From Lutispora sp041687175 (GTDB taxonomy: Bacteria; Bacillota; Clostridia; Lutisporales; Lutisporaceae): a DNA stretch of 64,000 nucleotides. Numbering within the stretch: the first letter of the stretch is position 1; each line of letters starts with the position of its first letter. The stretch spans positions 1-64,000 of the forward strand of contig NZ_JAWLCK010000003.1 in NCBI RefSeq assembly GCF_041687175.1, written 5' to 3'. The notes under the pieces are model-generated. The model was not told the DNA's origin and did not search any database. It worked only from the letters and a program-made list of their open reading frames with translations. Made by a program: the position numbers and the translations under genes. This document shows positions 27,923-36,175 of this stretch, piece after piece.

Positions 27923-29017
27923 ATGAACTATATGATAAAAATACTATTTTTCTCATATGTTATAACAATGAAAATAATTGGAGGCAGTGTTGGATTCATA
28001 GAGGTATCTTTGATGCTGCTGGTTACAGCCTCTGTCATATATAGGAGTAAATACAGAAACAGTATTATACTGATGGTCATAGAGGCTATTGTCATATTAT
28101 ATCTGTCTTACAGGGAAGCTTCATTTATATATCTTTATCCAATAATCGCTTATGATCTTATTCAGTCCGGATATTACTACATATCCGGACTATTAATAAT
28201 TCCCGGGGTTATTCTGCTTGAGGTGAAAGCCTTGGCAGGCTACTTGCTGCTTTTGATTCTATGCGGATACTTTTCCTACGTAAGCAATCGTACGAAAGAA
28301 AGAGAAATGCTGTACAGAGAAGCCTATGACAATGAGAGAAGGCTGAGATATGAACTGGAGAGAGTCAGGGCTGAGATGCTTCATGCTTCCAAAAATATTG
28401 AACACCTGACGGAGCTTAGGGAGAGAAATAGGATAGCAAGGGAGATACATGACAGCGTAGGCCATAGCCTGGCAGGCATAATGATGCAGCTTCAAGCTTC
28501 AGCAAAGCTTAGGGAAAAGGATGAAAGCAAATCCCAGGAACTCTTGGAGAATTCCATCAAGGGATTATCTGAAGCAATAGTGACCCTGAGGGAAACAGTA
28601 CATAATATAAGACCTAAGGAAATTTTGGGTTTGGAATATATAGAAGCTATAATAAATGATTTTACTTATTGTGAGGTAGAACTTGTCAAGAAAGGGGATA
28701 TGTCTCTTTTGAAACCTCATCACATAGAAATATTAAGCTATAATATAAAAGAAGCCCTGACAAATGTATCAAGATATTCAGAAGCAACAAAGGTCCATAT
28801 ATCCATAGAAGCCAATGAAAAATATTCCAGACTATATATCAAAGACAATGGAAAAGGCTGCAAAAATATCAGCGAGGGCTTGGGACTAAGCGGGATGAGA
28901 GAAAGAATGAAATATGCGGGAGGTATCATATCCATAAATGGAGATGATGGTTTTACAATTGTATGTATAATACCTGTTAATGATGGAGGTGTTATCAGTG
29001 AAAGTGTTAATAGTTGA
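27923..29017 (+). CDS. Two-component sensor histidine kinase, NarL/LiaS type (HisKA_3)
   Basis: 364 residues. Several N-terminal TM segments (~5-125) have little extracellular loop, typical of intramembrane-sensing kinases linked to ABC exporters. A short coiled coil leads into the HisKA_3 motif RNRIAREIHDSVGHSLAGIMMQLQAS (phospho-His). The HATPase domain has NIKEALTNVSRYSEA, KDNGKG and GLGLSGMRERM. It overlaps the response regulator by 20 bases and lies 69 bases after the exporter genes, so it probably senses the exported substrate or membrane stress and controls them. Confidence 0.9.
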   Translation: MNYMIKILFFSYVITMKIIGGSVGFIEVSLMLLVTASVIYRSKYRNSIILMVIEAIVILYLSYREASFIYLYPIIAYDLIQSGYYYISGLLIIPGVILLEVKALAGYLLLLILCGYFSYVSNRTKEREMLYREAYDNERRLRYELERVRAEMLHASKNIEHLTELRERNRIAREIHDSVGHSLAGIMMQLQASAKLREKDESKSQELLENSIKGLSEAIVTLRETVHNIRPKEILGLEYIEAIINDFTYCEVELVKKGDMSLLKPHHIEILSYNIKEALTNVSRYSEATKVHISIEANEKYSRLYIKDNGKGCKNISEGLGLSGMRERMKYAGGIISINGDDGFTIVCIIPVNDGGVISESVNS

Positions 29018-29621
29018 TGATGATGCTTTGATACGAGAGAGCCTAAAGCTGCTCCTTGATATGGAAGAGGATATTGAAGTTGTTGGAACTGCTTCCAATG
29101 GACAAGAAGCCTTTGATATTTGTAAAGAGGAAAGACCGGATGTAGTACTTATGGATATCAGAATGCCAGTTATGGATGGAGTATTAGGGACCAAGCTTAT
29201 TAAAGGCAGTCTCAAAGATGTAAAGGTGATGATTCTCACAACCTTTAAGGACGATGAATACATAAGAGAAGCCATAAAAAATGGGGCGGAAGGATATATT
29301 TTAAAAAACCAGTCCTCAGATAGTATAATAGACTGTTTGAGGGCAGTATATAAAGGAAATGCGGTTTTTCAAAAAGACATAGCGGATGCACTTACATCTA
29401 TGATGGAAAAGGAGAAAAGAAAAAAGCCTGATATTGACCTTACTCTTAGAGAAACTGAGATTATGAGACTTATATCCGAAGGCTTATCAAATAAGGAAAT
29501 ATCGGCAAAACTATATCTAAGTGAGGGTACAATAAGAAATTATGTAACTGCTCTTCTGGAAAAACTGGAACTAAGAGATAGAACTCAATTGGCAATTTAT
29601 TATCTGAAGAACTTTGGTTAG
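28998..29621 (+). CDS. Response regulator, NarL/FixJ family
   Basis: 207 residues. Receiver domain with acidic pocket VDDD and the phospho-acceptor Asp in VVLMDIRMPVMDG. The LTTF threonine and the LKNQ lysine of the receiver are also visible. The C-terminal LuxR-type helix-turn-helix reads LTLRETEIMRLISEGLSNKEISAKLYLSEGTIRNYVTALLEKL. The GTG start at 28998 has GGAGGTG upstream; the in-frame ATGs at 28980 and 28983 precede this site. Partner of the overlapping kinase. Confidence 0.92.
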   Translation: MKVLIVDDDALIRESLKLLLDMEEDIEVVGTASNGQEAFDICKEERPDVVLMDIRMPVMDGVLGTKLIKGSLKDVKVMILTTFKDDEYIREAIKNGAEGYILKNQSSDSIIDCLRAVYKGNAVFQKDIADALTSMMEKEKRKKPDIDLTLRETEIMRLISEGLSNKEISAKLYLSEGTIRNYVTALLEKLELRDRTQLAIYYLKNFG

Positions 29622-29632
29622 GAGATGTTAGA

Positions 29633-30062
29633 TTGTTTACAGACTTTTTAATCAGGACTTTTGTTAAGGATTACAAAAATACTGTAAACCGGGAAGTAAG
29701 ACAAAGATATGGCTATTTATCAGGGTTCACAGGCATCATATCAAATATTATATTATTTTTCCTGAAAATATCTATCGGATTATATTTAAATAGTATAGCC
29801 GTAATGGCAGATGCTTTTAATAATCTTTCCGATGTAGGATCGTCAGTAGTAACAATTTTTGGATTTATGATGAGTGGAAAACCTGCTGACAAGGAACATC
29901 CTTTTGGACACGGAAGGTTTGAATATATTGCTGCCATGGTGGTTTCCTTTATGGTCATGCTTGTAGGATTTGAATTTGTTCAAAGCTCCATCAACAAGAT
30001 AATAAATCCTGATGTATTGAAATTTGATATTTTTACCTTTATACTCTTGCTGTCTTCCATAG
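29633..30062 (+). CDS. Cation diffusion facilitator transporter, N-terminal part before the assembly gap
   Basis: N-terminal 143 residues of a CDF (zinc/iron/manganese) efflux protein. They include TM1-TM3 and the start of TM4, and the metal-site region SIAVMADAFNNLSDVGSSVV, where the family has two Asp four residues apart. The HPFGHGRFEYIAAMVVS signature follows. The TTG start at 29633 is preceded by GGAGA. The reading frame runs into 100 Ns. The C-terminal end resumes after the gap, so the gene is probably intact in the genome. Confidence 0.88.
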
Positions 30063-30162
30063 NNNNNNNNNNNNNNNNNNNNNNNNNNNNNNNNNNNNNN
30101 NNNNNNNNNNNNNNNNNNNNNNNNNNNNNNNNNNNNNNNNNNNNNNNNNNNNNNNNNNNNNN
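30063..30162. other. Assembly gap of 100 N
   Basis: Exactly 100 Ns, the conventional placeholder for a gap of unknown size. The CDF frame before and after does not match for a 100-base gap: a true length of 2 modulo 3 is needed. By comparison with CDF proteins (about 370-390 residues) roughly 190 residues are missing, so the real gap is probably 500-600 bases. Confidence 0.95.
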
Positions 30163-30318
30163 CACATGAATGTTATTTTCGATATGGTTGTGCCTTACGG
30201 ATTTAAGGAAAAGGACGAAAAAGTATTGGTAGAGGAAGTGAAACAGGCTATAAAAAAGAGGCATCCAAACTATGATGCCATCATAACCATAGACCGACAA
30301 TACTCACTCCTCAAATAA
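30163..30318 (+). CDS. Cation diffusion facilitator transporter, C-terminal part after the assembly gap
   Basis: The frame opening at the gap edge reads HMNVIFDMVVPYGFKEKDEKVLVEEVKQ and ends ...ITIDRQYSLLK before TAA. This matches the C-terminal cytoplasmic domain of clostridial CDF transporters (NVIFDxVVPxxF), so it is the end of the gene interrupted by the Ns. It is followed by a GC-rich hairpin. Confidence 0.82.
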   Translation, partial: HMNVIFDMVVPYGFKEKDEKVLVEEVKQAIKKRHPNYDAIITIDRQYSLLK

Positions 30319-30319
30319 A

Positions 30320-30351
30320 ACACTGGGGACAAAAAGAACCGTCCCCAGTGT
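30320..30351. terminator. REP-like palindromic terminator between CDF and gerAB genes
   Basis: A perfect 11-bp stem (ACACTGGGGAC / GTCCCCAGTGT) with the loop AAAAAGAACC, followed by T-rich sequence. The GGGGAC-AAAAAGAACC-GTCCCC core resembles a palindromic repeat that I recall as dispersed in clostridial genomes. It serves both convergent genes. Confidence 0.75.
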
Positions 30352-30352
30352 C

Positions 30353-31435
30353 TTATTTTTTGAATAAAGCTATAGCCAAAACAATATAGGGTATGATTAT
30401 ATTCAGTAAAAAATTGCCTGCAATACCTATAGTATATGAAAAGGCTTCAAGTTCAATTTTACTGGATGTGATCAGCATTGCAAGGAAGTATAAGATTATT
30501 AAAAATATATTGATAAAGTGTCTTTCATCCTCTAAATTAAATATGGATTTCAGTAAATGCAGTATAATATATGAAAAGGTTGAGATAAGGATAAAATCAG
30601 CTAAGATCCATATTATGACTACTACCGATTCAATTTTGGCTACTATGTCAAAAAAGGATACTATTTTAACAGCATCCATGAATGGAAGAGGAATTTTAGC
30701 TGTTATGGAATAGCCAATTATACCAATTACAAAGGCAACTAAAATTGAAGACAAAATAGTCAAATAAGTTAATGTATACATACCCTGGCGCATTAAGTTT
30801 TCTTTATCATTGATAATGTCACTTAAAAAAAGTATATAAATAATATAAGCCCATAGAAATGAGATGCCAAAACCTGCTTTAATAACAGGGATTATATCTA
30901 AATAACTTATTGGGGTGATATTATCTATTTTAAAGTTAGGCAGCATAAATATTGCTAAACTCCAGAAGATTACGCTGATTAATGGGAAGATTATTTCATT
31001 CATTCTTGCAATTACTACAAAACCAGATTTTAATACATATGCAATAGTGACCATCATTACCAGTATAAAAATATCGATCTTAGTTTGGGTAAATACTGTA
31101 GTTACAAGCCTTTCACTATAATATCTTGTGTATAATGCAGTTATCAGCAGCATCCATAAGACATATAAAAAAAGCAAAGCTTTTCCTGCAGTTTTGCCTA
31201 AGGAATGGTAGTAAATATCTATCAAAGATTTATCTTTATGTTTCATAAATACTTTATTCAATAAGATAATGACAGGGAGTAAAATAATAAAAGGTACTAT
31301 AGGGGACAGATAACCGCACTGTTTTGCAATGACTGCAGTATAGGAAGGCATGAATCGTATTGAAGGTGAGAAAAATAAAGTAATATAAATAAGCAAAGCC
31401 TGTTTCAATGATATCTTTTGTCTACCTGCCAGCAT
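30353..31435 (-). CDS. Spore germination permease, GerAB/YndE family
   Basis: Ligand-binding B subunit of a GerA-type germinant receptor in the spore inner membrane. 360 residues, about ten TM segments with the APC-superfamily fold. The N-terminus reads KISLKQALLIYITLFFSPSIRFMPSYTA, as in GerAB proteins. AAAGGAG lies upstream of ATG 31435. It is the last gene of the operon gerAA-gerAC-small gene-gerAB. The germinant cannot be predicted. Confidence 0.9.
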   Translation of the reverse strand: MLAGRQKISLKQALLIYITLFFSPSIRFMPSYTAVIAKQCGYLSPIVPFIILLPVIILLNKVFMKHKDKSLIDIYYHSLGKTAGKALLFLYVLWMLLITALYTRYYSERLVTTVFTQTKIDIFILVMMVTIAYVLKSGFVVIARMNEIIFPLISVIFWSLAIFMLPNFKIDNITPISYLDIIPVIKAGFGISFLWAYIIYILFLSDIINDKENLMRQGMYTLTYLTILSSILVAFVIGIIGYSITAKIPLPFMDAVKIVSFFDIVAKIESVVVIIWILADFILISTFSYIILHLLKSIFNLEDERHFINIFLIILYFLAMLITSSKIELEAFSYTIGIAGNFLLNIIIPYIVLAIALFKK

Positions 31436-31455
31436 ATGTACTATTCTCCTTTGAT

Positions 31456-31656
31456 TTAATGTGGTAAGCCAAACAGATCAAGTGCAAATCTTGCTATACT
31501 GATATCGTAAGGATATTTTGATTTTATAAAAACCATAAATAAAGATAGTAAGGTAAGAAAAATAAGGATTACTTTTTCTTTCTTCAAATCTTTTTTTCTC
31601 ATATTATAAAGTTCCCAAGATGATATCAGAATTATTATGATGATCCAGGCAATCAT
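31456..31656 (-). CDS. Small membrane protein in the germination operon
   Basis: 66 residues with two hydrophobic segments (~3-15 and ~29-43) separated by a basic stretch (RKKDLKKEK). It starts within the stop codon of gerAC (TAATG) with GGGGTGG upstream, and ends 20 bases before gerAB. I do not recognise a family. By position it resembles the small D-type accessory subunits known in some ger operons. Confidence 0.7.
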   Translation of the reverse strand: MIAWIIIIILISSWELYNMRKKDLKKEKVILIFLTLLSLFMVFIKSKYPYDISIARFALDLFGLPH

Positions 31657-32846
31657 TAATCCACCCCATAACCGCTTCTTACTGGTTGCTTTATATCATA
31701 AGTTCTGTTTATATTGGAGTCAACTTCCACTGTTATATTGAGATTTGGAAATATCTCAGACCAGTTGTCTTTTATACTTTTCCAATAAACTGGCTTTTTA
31801 TGATGAACTTCATTGCATATTCCAAATATGTCCATATTATTTTTTTGAGCAAACTCTATTATTTTTTTTACTTCATTTTTAACTGCTTCCTCCTGTTGTG
31901 TTTTCAGAAAATCCAGTTCATCCTTTTCAAAAATATTCTTTGTTCCCATTACACCAGTTATATTAGTTGAAAATAATATTTTGATCTTTATATCAAGCCT
32001 GCCATCGGATATGACAGGTTTTATCTTAGTTTTTGATTCTATTATTTCAAGTGATATTTTTTGCCCATTTCTGTCCTTAACAGCTATAACTCCTGAGTCA
32101 ACTTTTCCTCTGACCCAGTTAAAGCCTCTTGCCATACCATCAGTAATATACCCAAACAAATCAGTATCTTTGAATAGAGCAAATCCGGACAGCTTTATTT
32201 TATTATTTGGTTCATTTATTAATTCAATACATGGGATGTAGGTTGATATACAGGTATTATCAAACATACCCATAATTTCTACCAGGAGTAATTCATCGGA
32301 TATGGACATCCGTCCTTTTGATTTAAATAGATTTTCCAGTATATCACCTATAAAGTTCTCTTCTTCAATGGTTTGCTGAAAAACGGCCTTGGCCGTATTA
32401 TCCTTTACTATCAAAACCTTTGAGTTTAATCTCAACTCATGGTCTCTCATAAAAAAGTCCAGATATTGGGGCAAGTTATCCTTTGCTGCATCTTCTCCAA
32501 TCAGGATATAGTCAACATGTCCCCAGAATAATCTATCTTCAGAAAAGGTTGAGAGCTTTCTAATAGCCTCAAAAACTGTTTCACCAGTAGAGACAAGCAG
32601 TGCTGATTTGGTTTTTTGACCAGCAGATGCATTACTGGTCTCTTCTGAGGTTGCGTTTATGCTTTTTGAAGCAGCGGATATTGCTACAGCGCTTTCGTTA
32701 TTGTCATTTGACCTGTCTACTCCCACTGCATTTAGAATTAACAGCTCATCTATCTCTACTTTTCCAAAACTAATATTTGAGCAGCCAGCTGTAATAAGCA
32801 TGAATATAAGAATAACAATAAGTATCTTATACACTTTATAGTTCAT
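31656..32846 (-). CDS. Spore germination lipoprotein, Ger(x)C family
   Basis: C subunit of the germinant receptor, 396 residues. Signal peptide with lipobox ITAGC (Cys about residue 22). The family's first motif VEIDELLILNAVGVDRS follows. LFWGHVDYILIGEDAAK and RDHELRLNSKVLIVKD are typical of GerAC domain 1. It starts just after gerAA, and its stop overlaps the start of the small membrane gene. Confidence 0.9.
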   Translation of the reverse strand: MNYKVYKILIVILIFMLITAGCSNISFGKVEIDELLILNAVGVDRSNDNNESAVAISAASKSINATSEETSNASAGQKTKSALLVSTGETVFEAIRKLSTFSEDRLFWGHVDYILIGEDAAKDNLPQYLDFFMRDHELRLNSKVLIVKDNTAKAVFQQTIEEENFIGDILENLFKSKGRMSISDELLLVEIMGMFDNTCISTYIPCIELINEPNNKIKLSGFALFKDTDLFGYITDGMARGFNWVRGKVDSGVIAVKDRNGQKISLEIIESKTKIKPVISDGRLDIKIKILFSTNITGVMGTKNIFEKDELDFLKTQQEEAVKNEVKKIIEFAQKNNMDIFGICNEVHHKKPVYWKSIKDNWSEIFPNLNITVEVDSNINRTYDIKQPVRSGYGVD

Positions 32847-32849
32847 ATC

Positions 32850-34301
32850 TTAATCTATCCTTTTCTTATTTAGGGTTTTCAAATCAATAGGTCTTTTTTT
32901 CATTAACCTTACAGGACTTCTGATAAAAGTGTCCTGAAATTGAGGGTTAGTGCTGGACACAAAAGGTGACAGATATGGCACACCGTAATTTTCAATGGAG
33001 CAAAGATGACATAACAGAAAAAGACCGCCTATGCACATGCCAAAAAGACCAGCTATACTACTAGCTATAGCTATGATAAGCCTCCATAGCCTAATGGCAT
33101 TGGACAAATCCTGATTGGGCAATACAAAATTTGATATGGCAGTAACAGATATCAGTACAACAACTGCAGGAGAAGAAAGCTTGGCCTGGGCTGCTGCCTG
33201 ACCAACTACTACTGCTCCTACAATTGATAAGGCTTGACCTATGCTTTTAGGAAGTCTGATACCGGCTTCAACCAAAATCTCAAAAGCGATAAGCAAAGCT
33301 ATAGTTTCAAGAAACGTTGGGAAGGGGACTCCTTCTTTGGCTATTTTTACTGATAATATCAATACTGTCGGCAGCATTTCATAATGAAAAGAGGTAACAG
33401 CTATATAAAAGCCCGGCAGAAAAAGAGTTACGATAATCAATAAATATCGTAAAAATCTTATTTGAGAGCTCACCAGGAAGTTTGTGGAATAATCTTCAGG
33501 AGCTTGCATTAAAGCTACCAAGGTGGCTGGAAGTATTAAAGCTGTGGGAAAGCCGTCTATGATTATTCCGACTCTCCCCTCTATGATATTTGATGAAAAC
33601 TTATCAGGTCTTTCTGTAAATATAATTTGAGGAAAAGGTGAATACTTTTTACTTATCAAATATTCTTCCAGATATGCAGTAGAAAATACCCCGTCAATAC
33701 GAATGGAATCGATTCTTCTTCTTATATCATCAACTATATCTTCGTTAGCAATGCCTTTATGATATATTAAAGCAACTGTAGTTTTTGTTTGTTGTCCCAC
33801 AGTTGTTTTCTCTATAATTAAGTCCGGGGATGCTATTCTTCTTCTTACTGTGGAAATATTGGTCATAAGATCTTCCACGAAGGTATCTTTTGGCCCTTTG
33901 ATTACATTTTCACTGGAAGGTTCAGTTATAGCTCTCTTTTCAAATCCCTGGACTTCAAATGAAAATGAAACTGATTCTTCATCAAAAACCAATAAAACAT
34001 TTCCTTTAAATAATGAAGAAACAGCAGAATCAATATCTTTAAGCTTATTGCCCAGGGGAAAATATAAGCTGCCTGATTCAATTAAAGTTATTACTTCTTT
34101 TTCTTTTTCTGCATGACGAAAGTCGGGGCCTTCCAAAAGGGGTTTGATGATAAAATTGCTTAGATGTTCTTTTTCAGTCAGCCCTTCTATATAAACAATT
34201 GTTACTTTAATAGTTCTGTCTAAGCCAACATATATATTTTTAAAACATATATCCAGATTTTTGCCTAATAAACGCTCTAGATTTTTAGCATTCAAGTCCA
34301 T
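32850..34301 (-). CDS. Spore germination protein, GerAA family
   Basis: A subunit of the germinant receptor, 483 residues. Soluble N-terminal domain (~1-280) contains VGQQTKTTVALIYHKGIAN. The core signature EGRVGIIIDGFPTALILPATLVALMQAPEDYS leads into about five TM segments (~290-450). It is the first gene of the operon. Only 95 bases separate it from the preceding ABC gene, most of them taken by hairpins, so a forespore promoter would have to overlap these; none matching the sigma-G consensus was recognised. Confidence 0.92.
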   Translation of the reverse strand: MDLNAKNLERLLGKNLDICFKNIYVGLDRTIKVTIVYIEGLTEKEHLSNFIIKPLLEGPDFRHAEKEKEVITLIESGSLYFPLGNKLKDIDSAVSSLFKGNVLLVFDEESVSFSFEVQGFEKRAITEPSSENVIKGPKDTFVEDLMTNISTVRRRIASPDLIIEKTTVGQQTKTTVALIYHKGIANEDIVDDIRRRIDSIRIDGVFSTAYLEEYLISKKYSPFPQIIFTERPDKFSSNIIEGRVGIIIDGFPTALILPATLVALMQAPEDYSTNFLVSSQIRFLRYLLIIVTLFLPGFYIAVTSFHYEMLPTVLILSVKIAKEGVPFPTFLETIALLIAFEILVEAGIRLPKSIGQALSIVGAVVVGQAAAQAKLSSPAVVVLISVTAISNFVLPNQDLSNAIRLWRLIIAIASSIAGLFGMCIGGLFLLCHLCSIENYGVPYLSPFVSSTNPQFQDTFIRSPVRLMKKRPIDLKTLNKKRID

Positions 34302-34325
34302 ACCATCACCGCTTTACATAAAAAA

Positions 34326-34390
34326 GATTGCTTCGCAACAATAAAAAAACATTTCTTTAACTAATTATCTGTTAAAGAAATGTTTTTTAT
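34326..34390 (-). terminator. Tandem terminators after the ABC exporter genes
   Basis: A near-perfect 18-bp stem (arms 34344-34361 and 34371-34388, AACATTTCTTTAAC core) with A/T flanks lies just past the ABC stop codon. A small TTGC-GAA-GCAA hairpin with a T-run on the minus strand follows. Confidence 0.75.
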
Positions 34391-34396
34391 ACAAAG

Positions 34397-36163
34397 CTAT
34401 TCTTTATATTGCAACAGATACAGGTCGTAATACATTCCCTTTTTGTCCAGCAGTTCCTGGTGTTTACCCATTTCTCTTATCCTGCCTTTGTGCATTACTA
34501 TGATCTTGTCAGCGTTTTGTATAGTTGAAAGTCTATGGGCAATTATGATGTTGGTTCTGTCTTTTATCAGTTTCTTGATGGCATCCTGTATCAAAAGCTC
34601 CGTCTCAGTATCTATGTTTGAAGTGGCCTCATCAAGAACCAGAACCGAAGGATTAAAGGCTAAAGCTCTTGCAAAAGCTAATAGCTGCCTTTGTCCCGAT
34701 GATAGTGTGGCGCCTCTTTCCATAACCTTCTCGTCATATTTATTGGGCAGATTCTTTATGAAGGTATCTGCATTTACAAAGCCAGCCACTTCCTTAATCT
34801 TTTCATCGTCTATATCCTGGTTGTTCAATCTTATGTTCCCCTTTATGTCCCCGGTAAAGAGGAAAACATCCTGAAGCACTACTCCTATCTTGGAACGAAG
34901 CTCATATTTGTTTATTTCCTTTATATTCTTACCGTCAATGAGTATTTCACCTTTCTGAATATCATAGAGCCGTGTTATCAGGCTGATAATAGATGTCTTG
35001 CCTGCTCCTGTGGCGCCGACGAAGGCTACGGTTTCGCCTGGATTTATGGTAAAGCTTACATCCCTGAGAACCCAATTCTCATCTTCATAAGCAAACCAGA
35101 CATTCTTGAATTCAATTTTCCCTTCCAGTCTACCCAACGGTTTGGGATTTTCTACATTTTTGATTCCTTCTTCCTGGTCCAGGAGAAGAAAAATCCTTTC
35201 TGCTGATGCCATAGCAGATTGCAATATATTGAACTTCTCTGTCAAATCATTTATGGGTTTAAAGAACTGATCGATGTAGTTTACAAAAGCGAATAGAACT
35301 CCAAAAGGCAGCGTACCCTGCAGTACTCTACCGCCTCCATACCAAATGAGCAGCGCTAAGGAAAAGGAATAGATTAAGTCCATAGAAGGCCTGAATACGG
35401 CAAATACAAAAACCTCTCTCAGGCTTGCCTGCCTATGTTCATCATTTATAGCAAAAAATTCATCATATTTAAAGTTTTCTCTGTTGAATATCTGAATAAT
35501 TTTCATGCCAGATATGTTTTCACTTAGGGTGGCGTTTATCTTTGCTAATTTTACCCTGACCAATCTATAGGCTTTTCTTGATTCTCTCCTGAAAATCATG
35601 GCAGATAAAAATATAAACGGTATGGCGATAAAGCTTATGAGGGCAACTTTTGCGTTCATCCTCAACATTACTATGATGATGCCTATAAGGGTCAGAATAT
35701 CCTTGAACAGATTTACTAAAACGGCAGTGTACATTTCATGAAGGTTTTCCATATCGTTGCTTACTCTGGTGACAAGTCTGCCTACAGGATTTCTGTCATA
35801 AAATGAGAGAGACAGCCTTAAAAGATGGGAAAAAAGTTCCTGCCTCATGTTGTATATAATCTTCTGGCCGGTATAATGTAAAAGATAAACCTGTATGTAG
35901 TTGCAGATAAAGCCTCCTGTAATTACAGCAACAAATATCAATGCAATACTCTTTAATCCTTCTTTATCACCTATTGCTATATGGTTATCTATTGCAATTT
36001 TCATCAAATAAGGCCTGGCAAGATCACTGAAAGTTATGAGAATCAACAGCAGAAAGCAGGCAGATATGAGACCAATATAGGGTTTGGCATATTTGAGGAG
36101 CCTTCTCATCAATCGGGCATCAAAGGCTTTTCCCAATACTTCTTCTTCATGAAAGTTATTCAT
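34397..36163 (-). CDS. ABC exporter half-transporter (permease-ATPase fusion), canonical-Walker-B partner
   Basis: 588 residues: six TM segments (~30-310) and a C-terminal nucleotide-binding domain. Walker A is GATGAGKTS and Walker B VLVLDEATSNID, with the catalytic Glu. Switch His is in IIAHRLS. The signature is LSSGQ instead of LSGGQ. Paired with the neighbour (12 bases upstream, same strand) it forms a heterodimer of the BmrCD/YheHI/TM287-288 type with one degenerate ATP site. Probable multidrug or lipid exporter. Confidence 0.92.
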   Translation of the reverse strand: MNNFHEEEVLGKAFDARLMRRLLKYAKPYIGLISACFLLLILITFSDLARPYLMKIAIDNHIAIGDKEGLKSIALIFVAVITGGFICNYIQVYLLHYTGQKIIYNMRQELFSHLLRLSLSFYDRNPVGRLVTRVSNDMENLHEMYTAVLVNLFKDILTLIGIIIVMLRMNAKVALISFIAIPFIFLSAMIFRRESRKAYRLVRVKLAKINATLSENISGMKIIQIFNRENFKYDEFFAINDEHRQASLREVFVFAVFRPSMDLIYSFSLALLIWYGGGRVLQGTLPFGVLFAFVNYIDQFFKPINDLTEKFNILQSAMASAERIFLLLDQEEGIKNVENPKPLGRLEGKIEFKNVWFAYEDENWVLRDVSFTINPGETVAFVGATGAGKTSIISLITRLYDIQKGEILIDGKNIKEINKYELRSKIGVVLQDVFLFTGDIKGNIRLNNQDIDDEKIKEVAGFVNADTFIKNLPNKYDEKVMERGATLSSGQRQLLAFARALAFNPSVLVLDEATSNIDTETELLIQDAIKKLIKDRTNIIIAHRLSTIQNADKIIVMHKGRIREMGKHQELLDKKGMYYDLYLLQYKE

Positions 36164-36175
36164 AGATCCTACCTC

